From the NCBI GenBank assembly GCA_959347315.1, contig OY365811.1, positions 36,849,206 to 36,913,205 of the forward strand: a stretch of 64,000 nt of DNA, in the 5' to 3' direction. Shown here one piece after another: positions 22,386-37,100 of the stretch. This DNA comes from Bimastos eiseni (Eukaryota; Annelida; Clitellata; Crassiclitellata; Lumbricidae). Each line of letters begins with the position of its first letter. Positions within the stretch are counted from its first letter, which is position 1. The translations under genes and the position numbers were made by a program. Below the pieces are notes generated by a model. It worked only from the letters and a program-made list of their open reading frames with translations. It made no database searches and was not told the DNA's origin.

Positions 22386-24129
22386 ATGGCCAAGGCTAAG
22401 AAAACTGAAACCGCTGCTGCCCCAGCTGCAGCACCTGCAGAGGGTAAGTTATCTTTATCTACTCTGCATCTTTTTGTTATCTTGTCCAGACACTATCATC
22501 GGACACTTTAAGACTGATTGTGAGAATGTTGTTGGGAATTTAAATACTTTAAACTCTACACTCATTTAAAAGCTTGTGAAGATGTTAATTTTTTGTTAAA
22601 TAACACTTCCTGGTGTCTTGGTAGTAACAAAGGAAAATTATGGAAAACTACATTGTAGTTTTTTGTCTTAGAGGGTAGGTTTATAAGCAGTTAGTCTCAA
22701 ATTGTAATTGTCAATAAATTGAGTATAAACCAATAATTTAAAATAGTATGTGTACTCTTTGGTCTTTGTTTAGCACATTTTAAGAACCAAAAGTGGTGTG
22801 AAAATCGATCATTGGATCTAAACAGGCAGGCTGTAACATATTGGCTTGCATAGAGTTAGAAAGAATGATTTACATATACCTTCAAAGAACTGTTCGACAG
22901 ACGTGACTGAGGCAAGCCATTGATGGGGTTTTCACTTGCTGATACATAGAAGCAAGACACCGGATGATCAGTGTAGATATGACATATCATCTCCAATCTG
23001 CATTAATTGGTGTATGACCTTGTGTATTAATAAAACTGAATTGTGATAAATTAATGAATATTAGAAGATTATGTGAGATTCAAATAACTCTGCCTTGAGA
23101 AGAAAACTTTTCCTTTGAACAGCTCTTTTATGAGTGACTTAACATGTGCTATAAATAGTGTTCTTGTATCCATATACAATAGTCATACATATATTCATAC
23201 ATACTTCATTTGATGTTATAAGTATCTAGAAAAAATTGATTTCCTTTAATGTTTAAATTGTGCTGGTGTGTTTTGTTTTAGCAAAAGCCGAAGAAGTGAA
23301 GAAAGGCGCCAAGACTAGAGCGGGCAAAGTTACCAGTATGTTCCTCTTCTCAAATTCACATCATGTTTTAATTTTTACTTATGTGCTACAGTCTTGCTCA
23401 AATAAAGATAATTTAATGCTACGGAACACAAACATGTAATCGATATGGACATACCCAGAATCTAATTGCTGACTTGGCATGTAATAGATATCGAGATACC
23501 ATACCCAGAATCTAATTGCTGACTTTGGCTGTTTGTGCAAGTGTGGTAACAGTGGTAGTGTATTTGAACATTTATGCCGAGGATGCATGTGTCGAGTGAA
23601 AATGAGCATGAGTCAACTGTACTATGGTATGAGAACACTATATATAGCACATTTTAAGTGACTCGTTAGGTGGCTAGTGATCTGCGAATTTCCAACACTC
23701 TAACAATCTTAGCAGCTGACTGTCAAATGACAACAGCTGTGTACCCATATGATAAGTAGTTCAAACCAGGCACTCCTATGCTTATAAGTAATATATGGAA
23801 GCAGTAAATATCGGTGTACCCAGTAACAGAAATTGTCCAGTGTTCAATTTGCAATAACCAGACAGCATTGTGGCCACTAAAATGTTAAATAATTGTCTAG
23901 TAGCAGGATTCAGTGCAATTGCTTTCGCATGAGACGACATTTGTCTTTGATCTTTCTGACCAAACTGAGACTTATGGCGTTCTTATCCTGCAGTGATGGC
24001 AAAGCGTTCAACTTTGTGCGGGTCATTATTTGCATTCTGGGTAGTATATGTTGTGTATTTGATTTTCATATAGAGAAAGGTAAAAAGAAGGCAGCCAAGA
24101 AGACGACGAAGAAGACCTCTAAGAAATGA
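22386..24129 (+). CDS. Small Lys/Ala-rich basic protein, probably nuclear (55 residues)
   Basis: Three coding exons join in phase: 22,386-22,443, 23,282-23,335 and 24,074-24,129, with GT-AG borders and phase-1 introns. The product begins MAKAKKTETAAAPAAAP, has a short acidic/basic middle (AKAEEVKKGAKTRAGKVT) and ends in KKGKKKAAKKTTKKTSKK. It has no hydrophobic core, signal peptide or membrane segment. The K/A/T/P composition resembles linker-histone tails, HMGN-like or protamine-like proteins, so DNA or RNA binding is plausible, but I recognise no family. Five clean splice sites counting the 5' UTR intron, a good start context (GAGATGGCC) and a CpG/CCAAT promoter make a real gene likely. No snoRNA could be recognised in its introns. 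Confidence 0.72.
23419..23545 (+). repeat. Local tandem duplication in intron 2 of the small gene
   Basis: The block with 'cagaatctaattgctgactt' occurs twice, about 58 bases apart (near 23,458 and 23,507). Each copy is preceded by similar 'catgtaat.gatat' sequence. This is a simple recent duplication. Confidence 0.75.
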
Positions 24130-27100
24130 TGCCCTCAAAGTGCGTCTCTCAGAGGTGCCGCTGAACTGACACATCCATTAACTTAAGGGCGTGTGGGACC
24201 AGGCATGTGTAGGACTCTGGACTGTCTCTAGACTGTCCCACGGACTTCTCGTTTGTTTTCTGTTTATTCCACTGTACATATTAGAGGTGTGCGCCTCTCC
24301 AAACTGGTTTAGTTGCAGCTGGTTAATTGTTAATGGCGTTGTTTTAGCATTTTTAACATGGAGGGTCTTGAAATTGAACACAGCTCAGGAAAAGAAAATG
24401 TTGGCATGTTTTGGCTTGGTTATAGGGCTGCACTTCTTATTCTGTTATTTAAACAAAATCAGCTTTTAGGTAGCCATGTAGATTGTGTTTCTCAATTTGG
24501 TGTAAGTCATTTTTACTACTGGAATTAAGCTTCTGTTATTTATCACAGAAACTTCTCAACTACTGTGGACCTAAAATACTGATAGCAGTTTTATTTGTCA
24601 CAGCATTTGGTTGATTGCATTGAATCATGCCTACTGTGCTGGTTGTAGTTGCGGTTGTAAAGGTCGGAGTTCACAGTGCTGAATCATAGGGTTTGAGGGA
24701 TGGAGCATATTGATGATGATAGCTAGTGTTGAGGATTTTTAAGCCTTGAATGTCCTAGTTGATTGTATTGGTATTCTAGTTAACTGCATAGGGTTTACGT
24801 GAGGCAAGATTTTCCTGCATTTGCTTCAGTGTCTAATGCTGTGACGACCATTTAATATCAGGGTTTACACCCTTGCATTTTAACCAGATTTTGTTAGTTT
24901 TTTTGTGGGTTATCATGTGTTTTAGTCTCTGTTCCCTTCTGTTGTGGAACTCCTTAAGTTTGGCTGAATTAATTTTATTTACTTTAGTAATGAATTACCT
25001 TGTTTAAGAGATTATTGACAACACTAATACTGTTCAGGCTTTTACGTAATTTTCATGTAAGATTTGCCTTTATTAGGCATGAACGAAGTGACAGCAGTTG
25101 GATTGCTTTTTTAAGCTGCAGTTTTTTGACTAGTGTTCATTTAATTGAAATTTTATTATTGATCTTGATTCAAATTTTAAAATACTTGTTTTTATGTTTA
25201 ATCCATTATTGAGTCCATATTTCTTTGATTGTGTTCAATTTTCATTTAGAGAGTTGCAGTCTTGACCCTGACATTCTTATAAGCCGCCCATGAAGGGTGC
25301 ATACTCACTCTGTAACACTGGCATTGTTTGTTTCTTATGGCAGCAGTTCATTATAATTTTGAAACAGTAGTTTGTTCCTTTATTTATTACTTCAGGCGCG
25401 GTTATTGTTTCTCTGCTGAAGGTCTGCCCCTTGCCTCACCTTCCAGCTCTCCGTACTCGTAGCTGATTTCGCTGGAAGATGCATGTGGACGAGAAAATAT
25501 TAGATTGGCCCATCATACTTAATCTGCTTGACTTATCATGCACCCACTGCAAATTATTTAAGTAAGAAAATGCGTATTGGTATACCAGGAAACTGGTGTA
25601 AAAATGAAGATATAAAAAAAAATTGCTAGACACCACGCTACAAAAACGTGGCAACGATCTCCTGATCTGGGCTAAAGTGGAGTAAGTCAGTTAGTAAGAC
25701 TTACTTACTCATGTCCAGACACTCGAGAGTTTAAGCTGCAAGAGTTTATGCAAGGTTTCGAGTTCATTGGATAGATCTATATATGAACATGTCTAACTAA
25801 CTAAAAACAAATTGTCCTAGCTAGTATTAACTTTAAATTTGTTATATTTGAGTTCTCATGGACATGTGGCCTTATCCCTTGAAGCCATATCAAGGGCAAT
25901 GCATGGGGGTTGGTGCGATATGATCTAAACTTCAGCTGGCTATGCCATGCACACCAAACATGCACAAATGCTGATAAGACTTATCTGGGCAAGTCAGAGA
26001 AATGGTTACTGGCTAAAACCACTGTGTCACCTACAATGTGCATAAGTAACATATTCCATCTCAAAGCACAAATGGTCATGGTAATAAGGAAACAGGTAAT
26101 GACAACAATTATGCCCTTAATTAAGTCATGATTAGTATAATTACCATTCTGTTGATTACAGCAAAGTCTCTTATAAGTAACAACCTGTAACAATAATGCA
26201 TGCCTGACTATCAATATTTCTTTGATTGGTGCATGGATGTATCAATTGAAATGATGTCCTTTGTGCTAATCGGTTCAATACTAAACAATTCTGCTATATC
26301 GGAATTCATTTTACAATTAATCACACTGCAAGTGGATTGTGGTGTGATTACATGTAATCAAACTCAAATCATCCCACACTGAACCAGGTTATTTAACCAA
26401 GAAGTACATTACATCTATTTAAAAAACAGATCAATCAAACTGACTGGAAATGCACACAATTTTAACGAAAAAGAAGAAATCGACCAAATGTGGAACTTGT
26501 GCATAAAATTGTGCCGTGTGCAAAAGCAGCTGAAAAGACTTTCAAAAATACTACATTCAATGCGTTGTTCAGCATGATCAGTTGGCGTCTAAAGTTTAAA
26601 TTTCTACAGGCAAAATTAGTGACTAGAATTGACAATACCTAAAAGGTCAATGACCCCAAAACATAAATTAGTAAATTCTTCATTTTAACTTCATTTATCT
26701 TTCTGCAATTTTTCTATATCCTGTCATGACTGACCTACAAGATGTTAAAAAAATTGCTGAGAGATTTTGTGAATTTGATTTAAAAAACTGTTCAAACCTA
26801 TACCTAAATGAATTCACATGACTAGAGAACCTAACACATAATTCCGACAGAATTAACTTCCTAGATCTGCCAAATAATTTTCTAAAATATTGCGATTTTA
26901 AATTGCATATATATCTAAGACTGACTAAATGCTGCACCCAAAGTAAATTAACATGCATCAAAATAAATAAATAAATATGCAGAGCAGAAATAAATTATAA
27001 AAATCCAATTATGACAAAATTAATTAACTTAAAATCAATGTTCAAAATAAGAAAAGCAGAACATTGCACAGAAAACACCAAAAAAGAGACAAGAAAGCAA

Positions 27101-28135
27101 ATAAAACGACAAAAATGCAGCAAAAAAACATAAAGATAAAGGTACCTGCTTGATCATTAATCGTCCCATACTGACGAAGGGATGCACACCAGATTCTAGT
27201 ACTTAACATCCCAGCTTAATGAACAAACAACTAGTACCCACTTACTAAGTACACTGTACTGCTACTTAGATTCTATGTCCGCTTACCAGTGCTGTTGCTA
27301 TGTAAAAAAGACCACTTACATCTGACAAGATAAATGACTACATGTACCAGGCCATAAGCAGTGGCTCGTATTTGGTAAAAGTACAACAATGTATTTTGAA
27401 CGTAACGAGATGTAAATCGTGAGAATAAAGCAGTAATTAAGACAAAATATGACCGTTGGGCAGGAATCAATCACTTACTCAGGAATCATTCACTAGCTCA
27501 GGAACCATTCACTGGCTCACGAATCATTCATTAGCTGAATGTATACTTCATAACAGTAGCTGCTTAATGCAATGTAAACATGTCATTTTATGCTGTCTTA
27601 ACAACTTTAATTTAGTACAGTTAGCAATAAAAAGGTAGTAGTTCAAACAATGCTTAATCAAAACAGGCATACTTAACAAACATCTAATTTAAAATCAGTT
27701 CTCAGCAGACTAACAAGATAAATCCATTCGGTTTGAGCCAGTACTACTGAAAAACAACTAGTACTTGTTAACCTAAGTACCATACTGACAGTACACGCAC
27801 CTTCCCAAATAACACCTCTCAACATCTGAAGCCCGAAGGAAACACTCGACTGAAGCCGAAAGAACAGCACAGGTGATCGTGAACATGTTTCTAGAACTAT
27901 CGTGTACTTTCGGCGCACCAAATTGTCTCCTCAAACCAGCAATGAAGAAAATAACCCTGAGTGCAATTATGAAACCGCTTCAGTTTGCTTATTGGACGTC
28001 GTCACTTGCACGGTATTCAAGGCAGAAAGAAGAGGTCAGGAGGTTGCCAAATCGCGAAACTTAACGTAATACTCAAAAACGGTTTTGTAAGCATGTCGTT
28101 TCCACACTGTGAGGTCAAACGAGAGAAACACGATT
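24130..28135. other. Intergenic DNA between convergent genes (3' UTRs included)
   Basis: The small plus-strand gene ends on the left and MAP2K7 (minus) ends on the right, so both 3' UTRs lie in this interval. A few imperfect 20-bp repeats ('caggaatcattcactagct') occur at 27,460-27,535. A possible minus-strand ATTAAA lies near 27,607. No further protein-like frame is seen; the open frames are short and AT-rich. Confidence 0.4.
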
Positions 28136-31100
28136 CTACTGTAGACTCAGAGGTGATGTACAGTCTGACAACGTTGTGCAACTGTCTGTGTCTGGCTGCT
28201 CATATGAGCTCGACATACGATTTGATTCGATCTTCTTTGAAACCTCAGCGTACCAAGCGGCAACATCAACATTCAGAGTTACGTATCGTTTGATGAAATT
28301 GTGATCCTGTATCAACACATCGAACGAGGCACGGAATGAACAGGAACAATGATATGACATGACTTAAAAGCGTCAAGATATCTTCTTGAACATTTAGCGT
28401 AACAGACTTCCCTTACATAATGTATTTATAGGATTGTACGTGATCATTTATAAAGCGTATCACATAGCATAAGCCTTTCAAAGGCACTCACAGTGCAATG
28501 TACCCCAGAGAGGAGGAAAGTTTTAAGGCAAGAGAAAGAGGCAGAGAAGCAACCATAGAAGATTATAGAGCACAGGTAAGAGGGAAGTTCATTGCACAGA
28601 AAGTTATCAATGCAGGCAAAGGATCCGGATTTAATCATCGTGGTTCTAAAGATTGTGGTTCTGATGATTGTGGTTCTAATATGAGGACTGAAAAGGTCAA
28701 ACTAACCAGAGGATCTGAGAGGATGCAATAATATGACAGTCAACAATGGCACCAATCACTTATCAACTCTATGACAGGCAAATGCCACTCAAAACACACA
28801 ACTCACCAAAGCCTAAATGAAGTGCCCAGAATAATGATGTATGAGTCAAATATGTAACACAGGCTTAAGAAAACATTCAAAAGTATTGGGCACACATGTC
28901 ATAATAGTCCAAAACCCTTTTTTTCAAATTGAGAACTTAAAACACATCATTTGAGAAGTTCCAGAACCAATGCCACAATACATTTACTTCATTAAAATGC
29001 CTACATTATGTCTCCCTGTCTCCATAGAAAATACAAGAGGTGTAATATAAAAAGACTGAGCTTTATCAGTAATAAGGAACCTCTTGACTTAGATCAGCCA
29101 ACTGCATTACCTTGCATACATACTGGTATTCAAAATGTAAAGTTTTTTAAACTTGGTTAAAGTTGTAATCTTACCATAAGCTTTTGATATTTTGGTCTTC
29201 GACGATAATCTTTTGTTAAACTGTAATCAAACACTCATTAATTAGAAGTTCTACTAATTCACAAAGAATGTTACTAAATGATTTCTTAATTCAAAAAAGC
29301 ATGATGCTAGAAGTCTAATATATCCAAAAATTACCAAACTAGAAGTTTCTTAATCCAACAACTGTGAATACAGTAGGTTAGCTTATAGGTAAATAAGAAA
29401 AAATTTAATCACGCTGTTACTTTAAGAGCAGCCACCACCGGGTCTATTTTACAGGAAAACAGAGAAACAGACAGATACAGACAAGCACATAGAGAGACAG
29501 ACATATAGATAGAGAGACAGATAGAGACAGAGACATAAACTTTTAGACAGAGAGAGACAGAAATAGATCTCAGAACAGGGAGAAGTCCAAGGAACAGCAA
29601 CCATCTTTGTGAGTTATCGGTATTTAAAATGTACAGTGTAAGTATCCTCACACATACATACACACAAAAGTGACTTACCACTGACTAACGAAGGAACAGA
29701 AGTCCATGGAAAATCGCCATCCAGATGGCAGCAGTGGAGGGTCTTCCTGAAGAACTTTTGTCAGAACCTCAAAGTCTGTCTTGCAATTTTTGTATGGAAA
29801 GGTTCCAGTCGCCAGTTCCACCTACAATCAGTCAACCGTTTAGGAAAACCATTGAAGCATACCGCAGAATCTGATGTAATCAACCAATAATATCCTGTTT
29901 GATCGTGGTTGGGCTGGGAGCGCTTCTGAGTAGAAGACCTTGAAGGGGCTCTATATAAAACTGATGCAATAATAATAGTAATAATAATAATAGTAATAAT
30001 AATAATAGTAATAAGGTTTCCCAAGCAACTGCTTGTGGCACTGCCTTATGGGGTGCTACAAAATGCTGGTTTACCACACAACATGTAATTTCAGTTTCCA
30101 TTGCAAACTGAAGTGCAAAATAAGTCAGTAGGCTATTTGAGGAAAAAAATGTATTTATAGATTTCTGATCCAATTGCAATCTCCTAAAACTGGGCTACAA
30201 AAAACTAAGCTGATGACGGGAAGATTAGGTGGCAAGAAAAAAGACTGGGCACCCGCTCTGTAACGAAGCCTAAGAAGTGAAGTAACCAACGCTTCATACC
30301 AACACTTCGTATCTATCTCAAGGGGCTAGCTCGGTGGACTGCTCTCCTTGCCACAATTTCCACGGGCATTAAATAAAACCCATAGGGGCTCCATGTGAGA
30401 CATATGGGCTAAATGCAATAAAAATTCGCTTATAAGAAACAATAGAACGATAAGTTGACACAGATGCAACTTAATCTTGTAACATTGCAGTTCATGGCTA
30501 GTCCAGAGACTGTCTAAGTGCAGACACACAGCCTTCCTGTCTATTCTCCATCTCCTCATGTCGTCATAATCCTGTCTTTTAATCTCTTCTGCTTCTTCTA
30601 TGGTATAATACAAATTCTAATTTTCTATAGACAATAAGTCAAGTTGAGTCATGGATTTAAACATAAACCTTCATGGTTTTATACTTTGCCTACCAATGAA
30701 AGACCGAGACTCCAGACGTCTGCTCGAATGTCGTAGTCAGGTTTTGATGGATCCGGTGGGTCAATTCTTTCTGGCTGGAAAAAACAAACAAATTTCACAT
30801 ATCCAGTTTAGCATTTGTATTGACCTTGATATTGACTTGGGTTTTGACCTGATTGGCTTATCGATAAAGCGTTAAAGACCAATACAGTTTTGCTAACTGA
30901 TGTTTTATTTGTCCGTGACGACATTTAACATCATATAGACCAGCAAAAAAACACCTCTGAGTAGATATCTTGAAGGGATAAACAATTGACGATGCTGAGT
31001 AACGAGTGAATAATGAGTGAAGGGCTTATTCAAGGTACTTCAAAAGTAACCATCTTAGTGGAGGCCTGTTACAAGGCAGGCGATCCAAACACTTAGCCAC

Positions 31101-34100
31101 CCACATCACACTGTGCTAAACATCTACATTCAAACACATGGAGTCATGGACATAGAAAACAGCACAGATTTGTTCAAACAAAGGACAACATATAACAAAG
31201 GACTCACCGCCATGTATGCAGCGCAGCCAGCACTTCTAGTCTTGGCTTTGGAGTCGACGAGACGGCCGCTTATGCCGAAGTCGCACAGCTTAATTCGACC
31301 TCTCTCGTCGAGCAGAATGTTGGAGGGTTTGACGTCTGACAAATAAAAAACAGAAGTTTAAACAAAACAAAGTTTGAAATACGAAAATTAATGCCATTTA
31401 CCAAAAACCACATTGATGAGAAACCACAGACAGAAATTAGAGGAGTGGTCATCTCAGCTGATGCAGAGAGATTGCCTTAGGTACAAAGTGCTAGTGACTT
31501 CAGTTGAAACTCTTGCTATATAAGGGTGGCTGAAAATTCCTCTCTCATTCGCTGGTAGTGCTAGACCAAAGCCTGAATTAATAAAGATGGCAACACTGAT
31601 TTATCTTTGTTTTGTATGCAGTAACCAACCTTTCTCTCACCACCTAATCCTCCCAGAAAGATCACCAGCACTTGCTAAAAAACAGAACAAAAAATTGGCA
31701 GCGTCAAAGGCGACGATAAGAACAGAGAGCAATTTGATCACTGACCTCTGTGTATAACTCCGTGGTTCTCCTTTAGGTAGTGAAGAGCATTAACTGTCTG
31801 GTAAACAAAGGAATAAAAGACAAATGGATTGCTAGACAAATGGAAACATCAATTGATATATAAAAAAAACCTTGAGGCTCTAATCCCACTCTATGCTGTA
31901 GCCGCTTTCATATATTATAGAAAATCCGGCACTGACGTCATCAGATTATCAATGTTAGGCACTTCTGCATCTGGCAGACTGTAAGTTGATTCCCTAAAAT
32001 TTAAATGTGCCCAGCAATCCATTTCTAAAATTCATACAACCTAGAGCTAAACAAATTTTTATATCAATGAATGTTTCCAATATTTAAAAAAAATACATTT
32101 AAGTATTATTTCCACCAGCTTGGCACCAGGACATACTTTCTTAGACTCTATGGGAGATTTGGCCAACCAAATAATGAATATGTATTCAGTAAGTGCATTC
32201 ATTTGAAAATAATCAGATTTTTTCACTCTAAAAGCCTAGTCAAATTTCATGAGACCTTCTCTGTCTGCATGATGGCTTTATTTGGCTGTGCTAGTTTTTG
32301 GGAGTGTCCATGAGTAGTTCCCTTGAACCTGCACCAGCGCACCATTACAGAGATCATTTTATTGTAAATTTTTGCAGTGAATGAATTATCCTCAATAATA
32401 CAACATACAAAAAACACCTCCCACACATTCCTAATTTCACTTCTGCAAATCAACCACCCAGATCTGAATACCACGCTCTGTGAGGAAATCACGAACCGCA
32501 ACTGTGACTTTTCCAAGGATTCTCTCCGGAATCGCTTCCTGAAGATGTTTCAGCAGTTTGTCGAGACATGTTGCCATCAGCTCCATGCAGATCCAAACAT
32601 CCGCCTGCAAACGAAGAACAACGAAAGATGTAAACGCAAGAGCGGAAATGTTAAAAAAATGTGAATATTGTAACACCATGCACATCGAACTGCTAGTGGC
32701 AGACTTCTGTACATCAAGGCAAGTCCAACAATCCTCACTTACAGGTGTTGAATCATCCCCTTGCAACAGACTCCCATTAAAAATGTAAGTACAGTGATGT
32801 GCTACCAATGAGGCTCAGAAGTGCATGCCTCCCCTGAGTTTTCTTATTGTTTCATTGCCAATTGACAGAATTAACGCATGGACAGCTGATAGCTTGCTGT
32901 AATCCACATGAGAAAAGAGCTTACACTTGTGATGAAAGTACCGATGCACTGCACGATATACGGACAGTTGTGTGACTTGACTACAACATCAAGGTCCATA
33001 ATGATTCGTTTGTTTTCTTCGCAGTTTCCCGATCTCCTCATTTGCTGGAAACCAAAGACACCAGATACATACAGTTGCTATCCATCAATCAGCATTCTAT
33101 AAACTCTTAAAATGATTTTTTGCGCGGTGACATGCAGTAACAAAATGGATGTACAAAACATGCATCACTCTGTGCAAAAGTAAAACCACCTCCAATAGAC
33201 ATCATTGTCAAGATGACACACCAATTAGTGTCAAACTGAATGAACTGAGAAATACTAATGGCAATTCATTCAGTTTGATATCAAATCAGTGCACCTCATC
33301 ACTAAAGTGCTTATAATCCAAGCAATCTGTCACATCAATAAGACAGGCAACATAAAAGTTTGTTAATGAGATATTAAATACTTCACTAGGCATACTTACT
33401 ATGCAGTTCAGCCAAGTGCCATTCAGACAGAGGATAAGAGAAATTATATGTGTGGCACAATCCGTTACCACTTATTTCTAGACAAGCTTGGCTGTTTTAG
33501 TTCTAAATTTAACTTTGAGAGACGCAATGTATAGCCACATACCATAAATTTAGCCACAAGGCCAACATTTAGCCACATATCCAACATTTAGCCACAAAAT
33601 CAACATTTAGCCACAAAACCAACATTTAGCCACATATCCAACATTTAGCCACAAAACCAACATTTAGCCACTTACTGTAATTGGATATTGTGATAGAAAA
33701 TAGTAGGCACACAACACAGCGATTAAAGTTATAGACACGCTGAAGTACAATTCTGAATTCTGCTTTTAACAATTGACAACAGATGTTAAACCTAACCGAC
33801 CTTGACAGCCATGACCTGATCCGTTTTCGTGTGAACCATTTTTATGACCTGGCCACACGTTCCATGACCAAGTTCACCCAGTGGCTGCAATTCGCTAATA
33901 TCAGTTTGAATTTTCTGAAAACAAGAAAAGAATGCAATAGCAAAATCTAAAATCAGATGACATCACAACAATACTTGGGGCTCAATTTAGGTGGCATATT
34001 TTCGCATAATTTACGAACATTTTTCGCATAATCCACTAGGGCCTAGCTCCAATGATGTTCTCCATATCCCAAGGCATATAAACCTTGGTTGCTGTATAAA

Positions 34101-37100
34101 TTGACAAGCACAAGATATGATACAATATAAATAGTTAATATATAAATTCACAAGTGTAAGACATCAATAAGTGCTACATAAATATTTCATACAGTGTAAT
34201 AAAGACAAGTTCAGATGAGCAAAACTAACCGATAATACCCAAAACAAATCCGTTGCAACAATAACACAATAGTATTATACTGAACACCAAATTGCAGCAG
34301 GTTGAACATAAATTTAAACAATGTCTAGTTACATGAAAATGAAGGATGGTATGGTATGTCGACTGAAACACAAAAGTGGTAATACCTGTCCATTTATTGT
34401 GAGTATTCCAGCCTGTTTCATAATTTCTGAATACTTGTGCTCAATATCCATACTAAAAATCAACATATTTTCATACTAAAATCATGTACTTCAATTACAA
34501 ACAATAATTTATGGCTTCATTTGTATTATATAGTACTGTAATGTAACGTGTCTCTGGTTGAACTGCCATGCTCAATTCATTGCATTAAGCATATAAAACG
34601 TTAGTTAGTAAGTAGTAACTTCTATCATGCCCTTATCTGATGCATAAGGCACCAACTTGGTGGCACACCAAAATTAAACTATAAATAAGGCCACAAGATC
34701 ATCGCATATCGCACCTCAGTTAATAATCAATTTAAATATGGTAAATTTCAAGAAAACCGTGCTACTTCGGACATATTATGAGACAACCGTGGAACAACAT
34801 TGAGGGCAGCCTGATGACAGGTCTTGCTGAAGGGAAGAGGAATTGCAGAAGGCCTAAAATGTCTTGGATTTACAACATTTTTTTATGTAGACTGAACTAA
34901 AAGGAACTGGCCTGACGAGCGCAGTAGGTGATAGACGATGCTAGGCTATTCTCTCAGGTAGATCCATTCATGCAGCCAACCGTCATCAAGCGACGACAGC
35001 TTTATGACATGACATCTCAAGTTGAAAACTAAATAATATAAGTGACTGAGGAGGAATGTATACAGGAAGAGAATTTCAAACCCCGGACCAGCAATAGAAG
35101 GCTAATTCATTGAGAACAGCCATGATCTGGAGTAGAACCAGGGAAGGACAATCAGCTGACCTAGTAGAATGAAGATAAGTCTGGGAAATGAGGACTGATT
35201 TTAAGGAAATCTTGATTTTTTAAATGGTAAATCAAGACATGGAAAGTGCTGAAAAGAAGCTGATGCAAAGATTAACACAGAAATTATAACTATTTCATAT
35301 TTTTAAGTACTGTGTTAGTCATGACTCTAGTCAAGGAGGTCCTAACGTTGTTTCAACATGTTTGACTTGTCAATACAAATACGAGTCACAGCAATGAAGG
35401 TGATTTGGAGATCACAAACATTTCTCTCCAAAGATATCCTTGACAACAAGTTTTCTTAGTTATACTACTGCATTGCATTAAGCAACTCATTGATTCCATT
35501 TATTGCATTGCACTGAATTTTAAATAGACCGTGCTAAAATTATTCTACTGAACTGCACTGTAACAAATATTGTATTTTATATTGTTCATTGTATATTGTA
35601 TTTTGTGAACTGCATTAGCTTAACTTGTGATATTGCACTGATGCTACTGAAAATATTGCATTATACCAAAAGGCCCAGACTGACCTATCAAGTGCTTTCG
35701 GAGTCTGAGGTGAACACGGCAAGTTGAGCACATGACGCCTTCGTGGCTGTCCATTGAGTTGAAATCCTCCCAGATTCCCAAAAGAGCCAATCCGTGACGG
35801 CGTGCCAAAACTGTGCTCGACCGGGCTCGGGCTGCTCGTTGACCCAGACCTCCATTGCCACTCACCCCCACTGGCACCTGGACTCGGACTTGTGGACAAG
35901 GCCTTGAAGTCAAGCAGAGTCCGAGAAGGTGAAGCTTCCTCGGTCGTGCAGCGTGGACTTGGCGAACTTGAGCCCTGGCTGCGACAGGTTGGACTGAACA
36001 GACTCAGGTCGCGCATATTCGGGGAGATGAGCGATCGGGGTTGGCTCTGGGGTGTCAAAGATGACTTCCTCATGAACATGACTGGCGTCGTCGGAGCGGG
36101 AGATGCTATTGGAGTCGGTGTTGTGCTTTGCTCCAACCATGTTGGACTCGACTCATGAACTGGAAGCGCCACTGATCCCGGCAACATACCACCCGCAAAC
36201 GGAGAACAAGGCTTTGTAAAGCTGAGGTCACCAACTGCAAAAATGCAAAGACAATGACAACATACAGTTAAACTAATATCAGAATCTAGTTCTTGTGCAC
36301 CATGGCCAAAGACATAAGGAAATGGCGAAATCGCAGTTTGGGGGGTATTTCTCTAAAACATATATTTAGTATCTTTTTTCAAGGCTGAGGAGTATTAATG
36401 GCGGCGTACTCTCTCAAACGCTCTTACCTGTTGCATCACGAGGGTCGGTTAGGGTCAGTTTAGGCATTGTGAGAGTCGTTTAGGGTTAGTGTCGTTTTAG
36501 ACATATACGAAGGTTACTCCCCCCCTTTGTTTTGCTTCCACTCATTCCTATGAAGGAATCAGCGATGTGGTCTCGAGACCGCGGTCTTAGTCTTGAGACG
36601 GTTTCGAGACCGGAAAACTGCGATCTATGTCTTGGTCTCGAATGCGTCGGTCTTGGTCTTAAAAGAACAGTCTTCGGATTGGTCTCCGTCTTAGGTTAGC
36701 ATTATTGGTCATTTGCCGTATCAGAGCAATTTCTTTTATATTTGTTGGTTATTTTCGATTAGAGACACCGGCGTTTAGGCCCTACGTGATTGTTATCGAT
36801 GATTTATGACATGTTGATCATCTATATATACATGCTACTGTGGGCAAAAATGCATTTGTAAAGGAACCAGCCATTTCAAAATTTGCTTTCACAAATTTCA
36901 AGGTTTTGGAACAATCTAATAATTATGTTGCTGGCCACGTGTAATCACTATTAACCTACAATTCTGAGTACAAGTAGGCCTACATCATTCAAAAGGAATG
37001 TTAATCTACTTGTTCAGATGTCTGAAAGTATTTACCTATCATACTGTAAGTAATTTATAGTGTGATATTCTCAGACCGAAGCCAAGAGCTGAACCCGCAA

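Noticed and set aside
22444..24073. Possible C/D-box snoRNA in the introns of the small Lys-rich gene
   Set aside because: Only weak box-like words were found, with no paired C/D boxes and closing stem.
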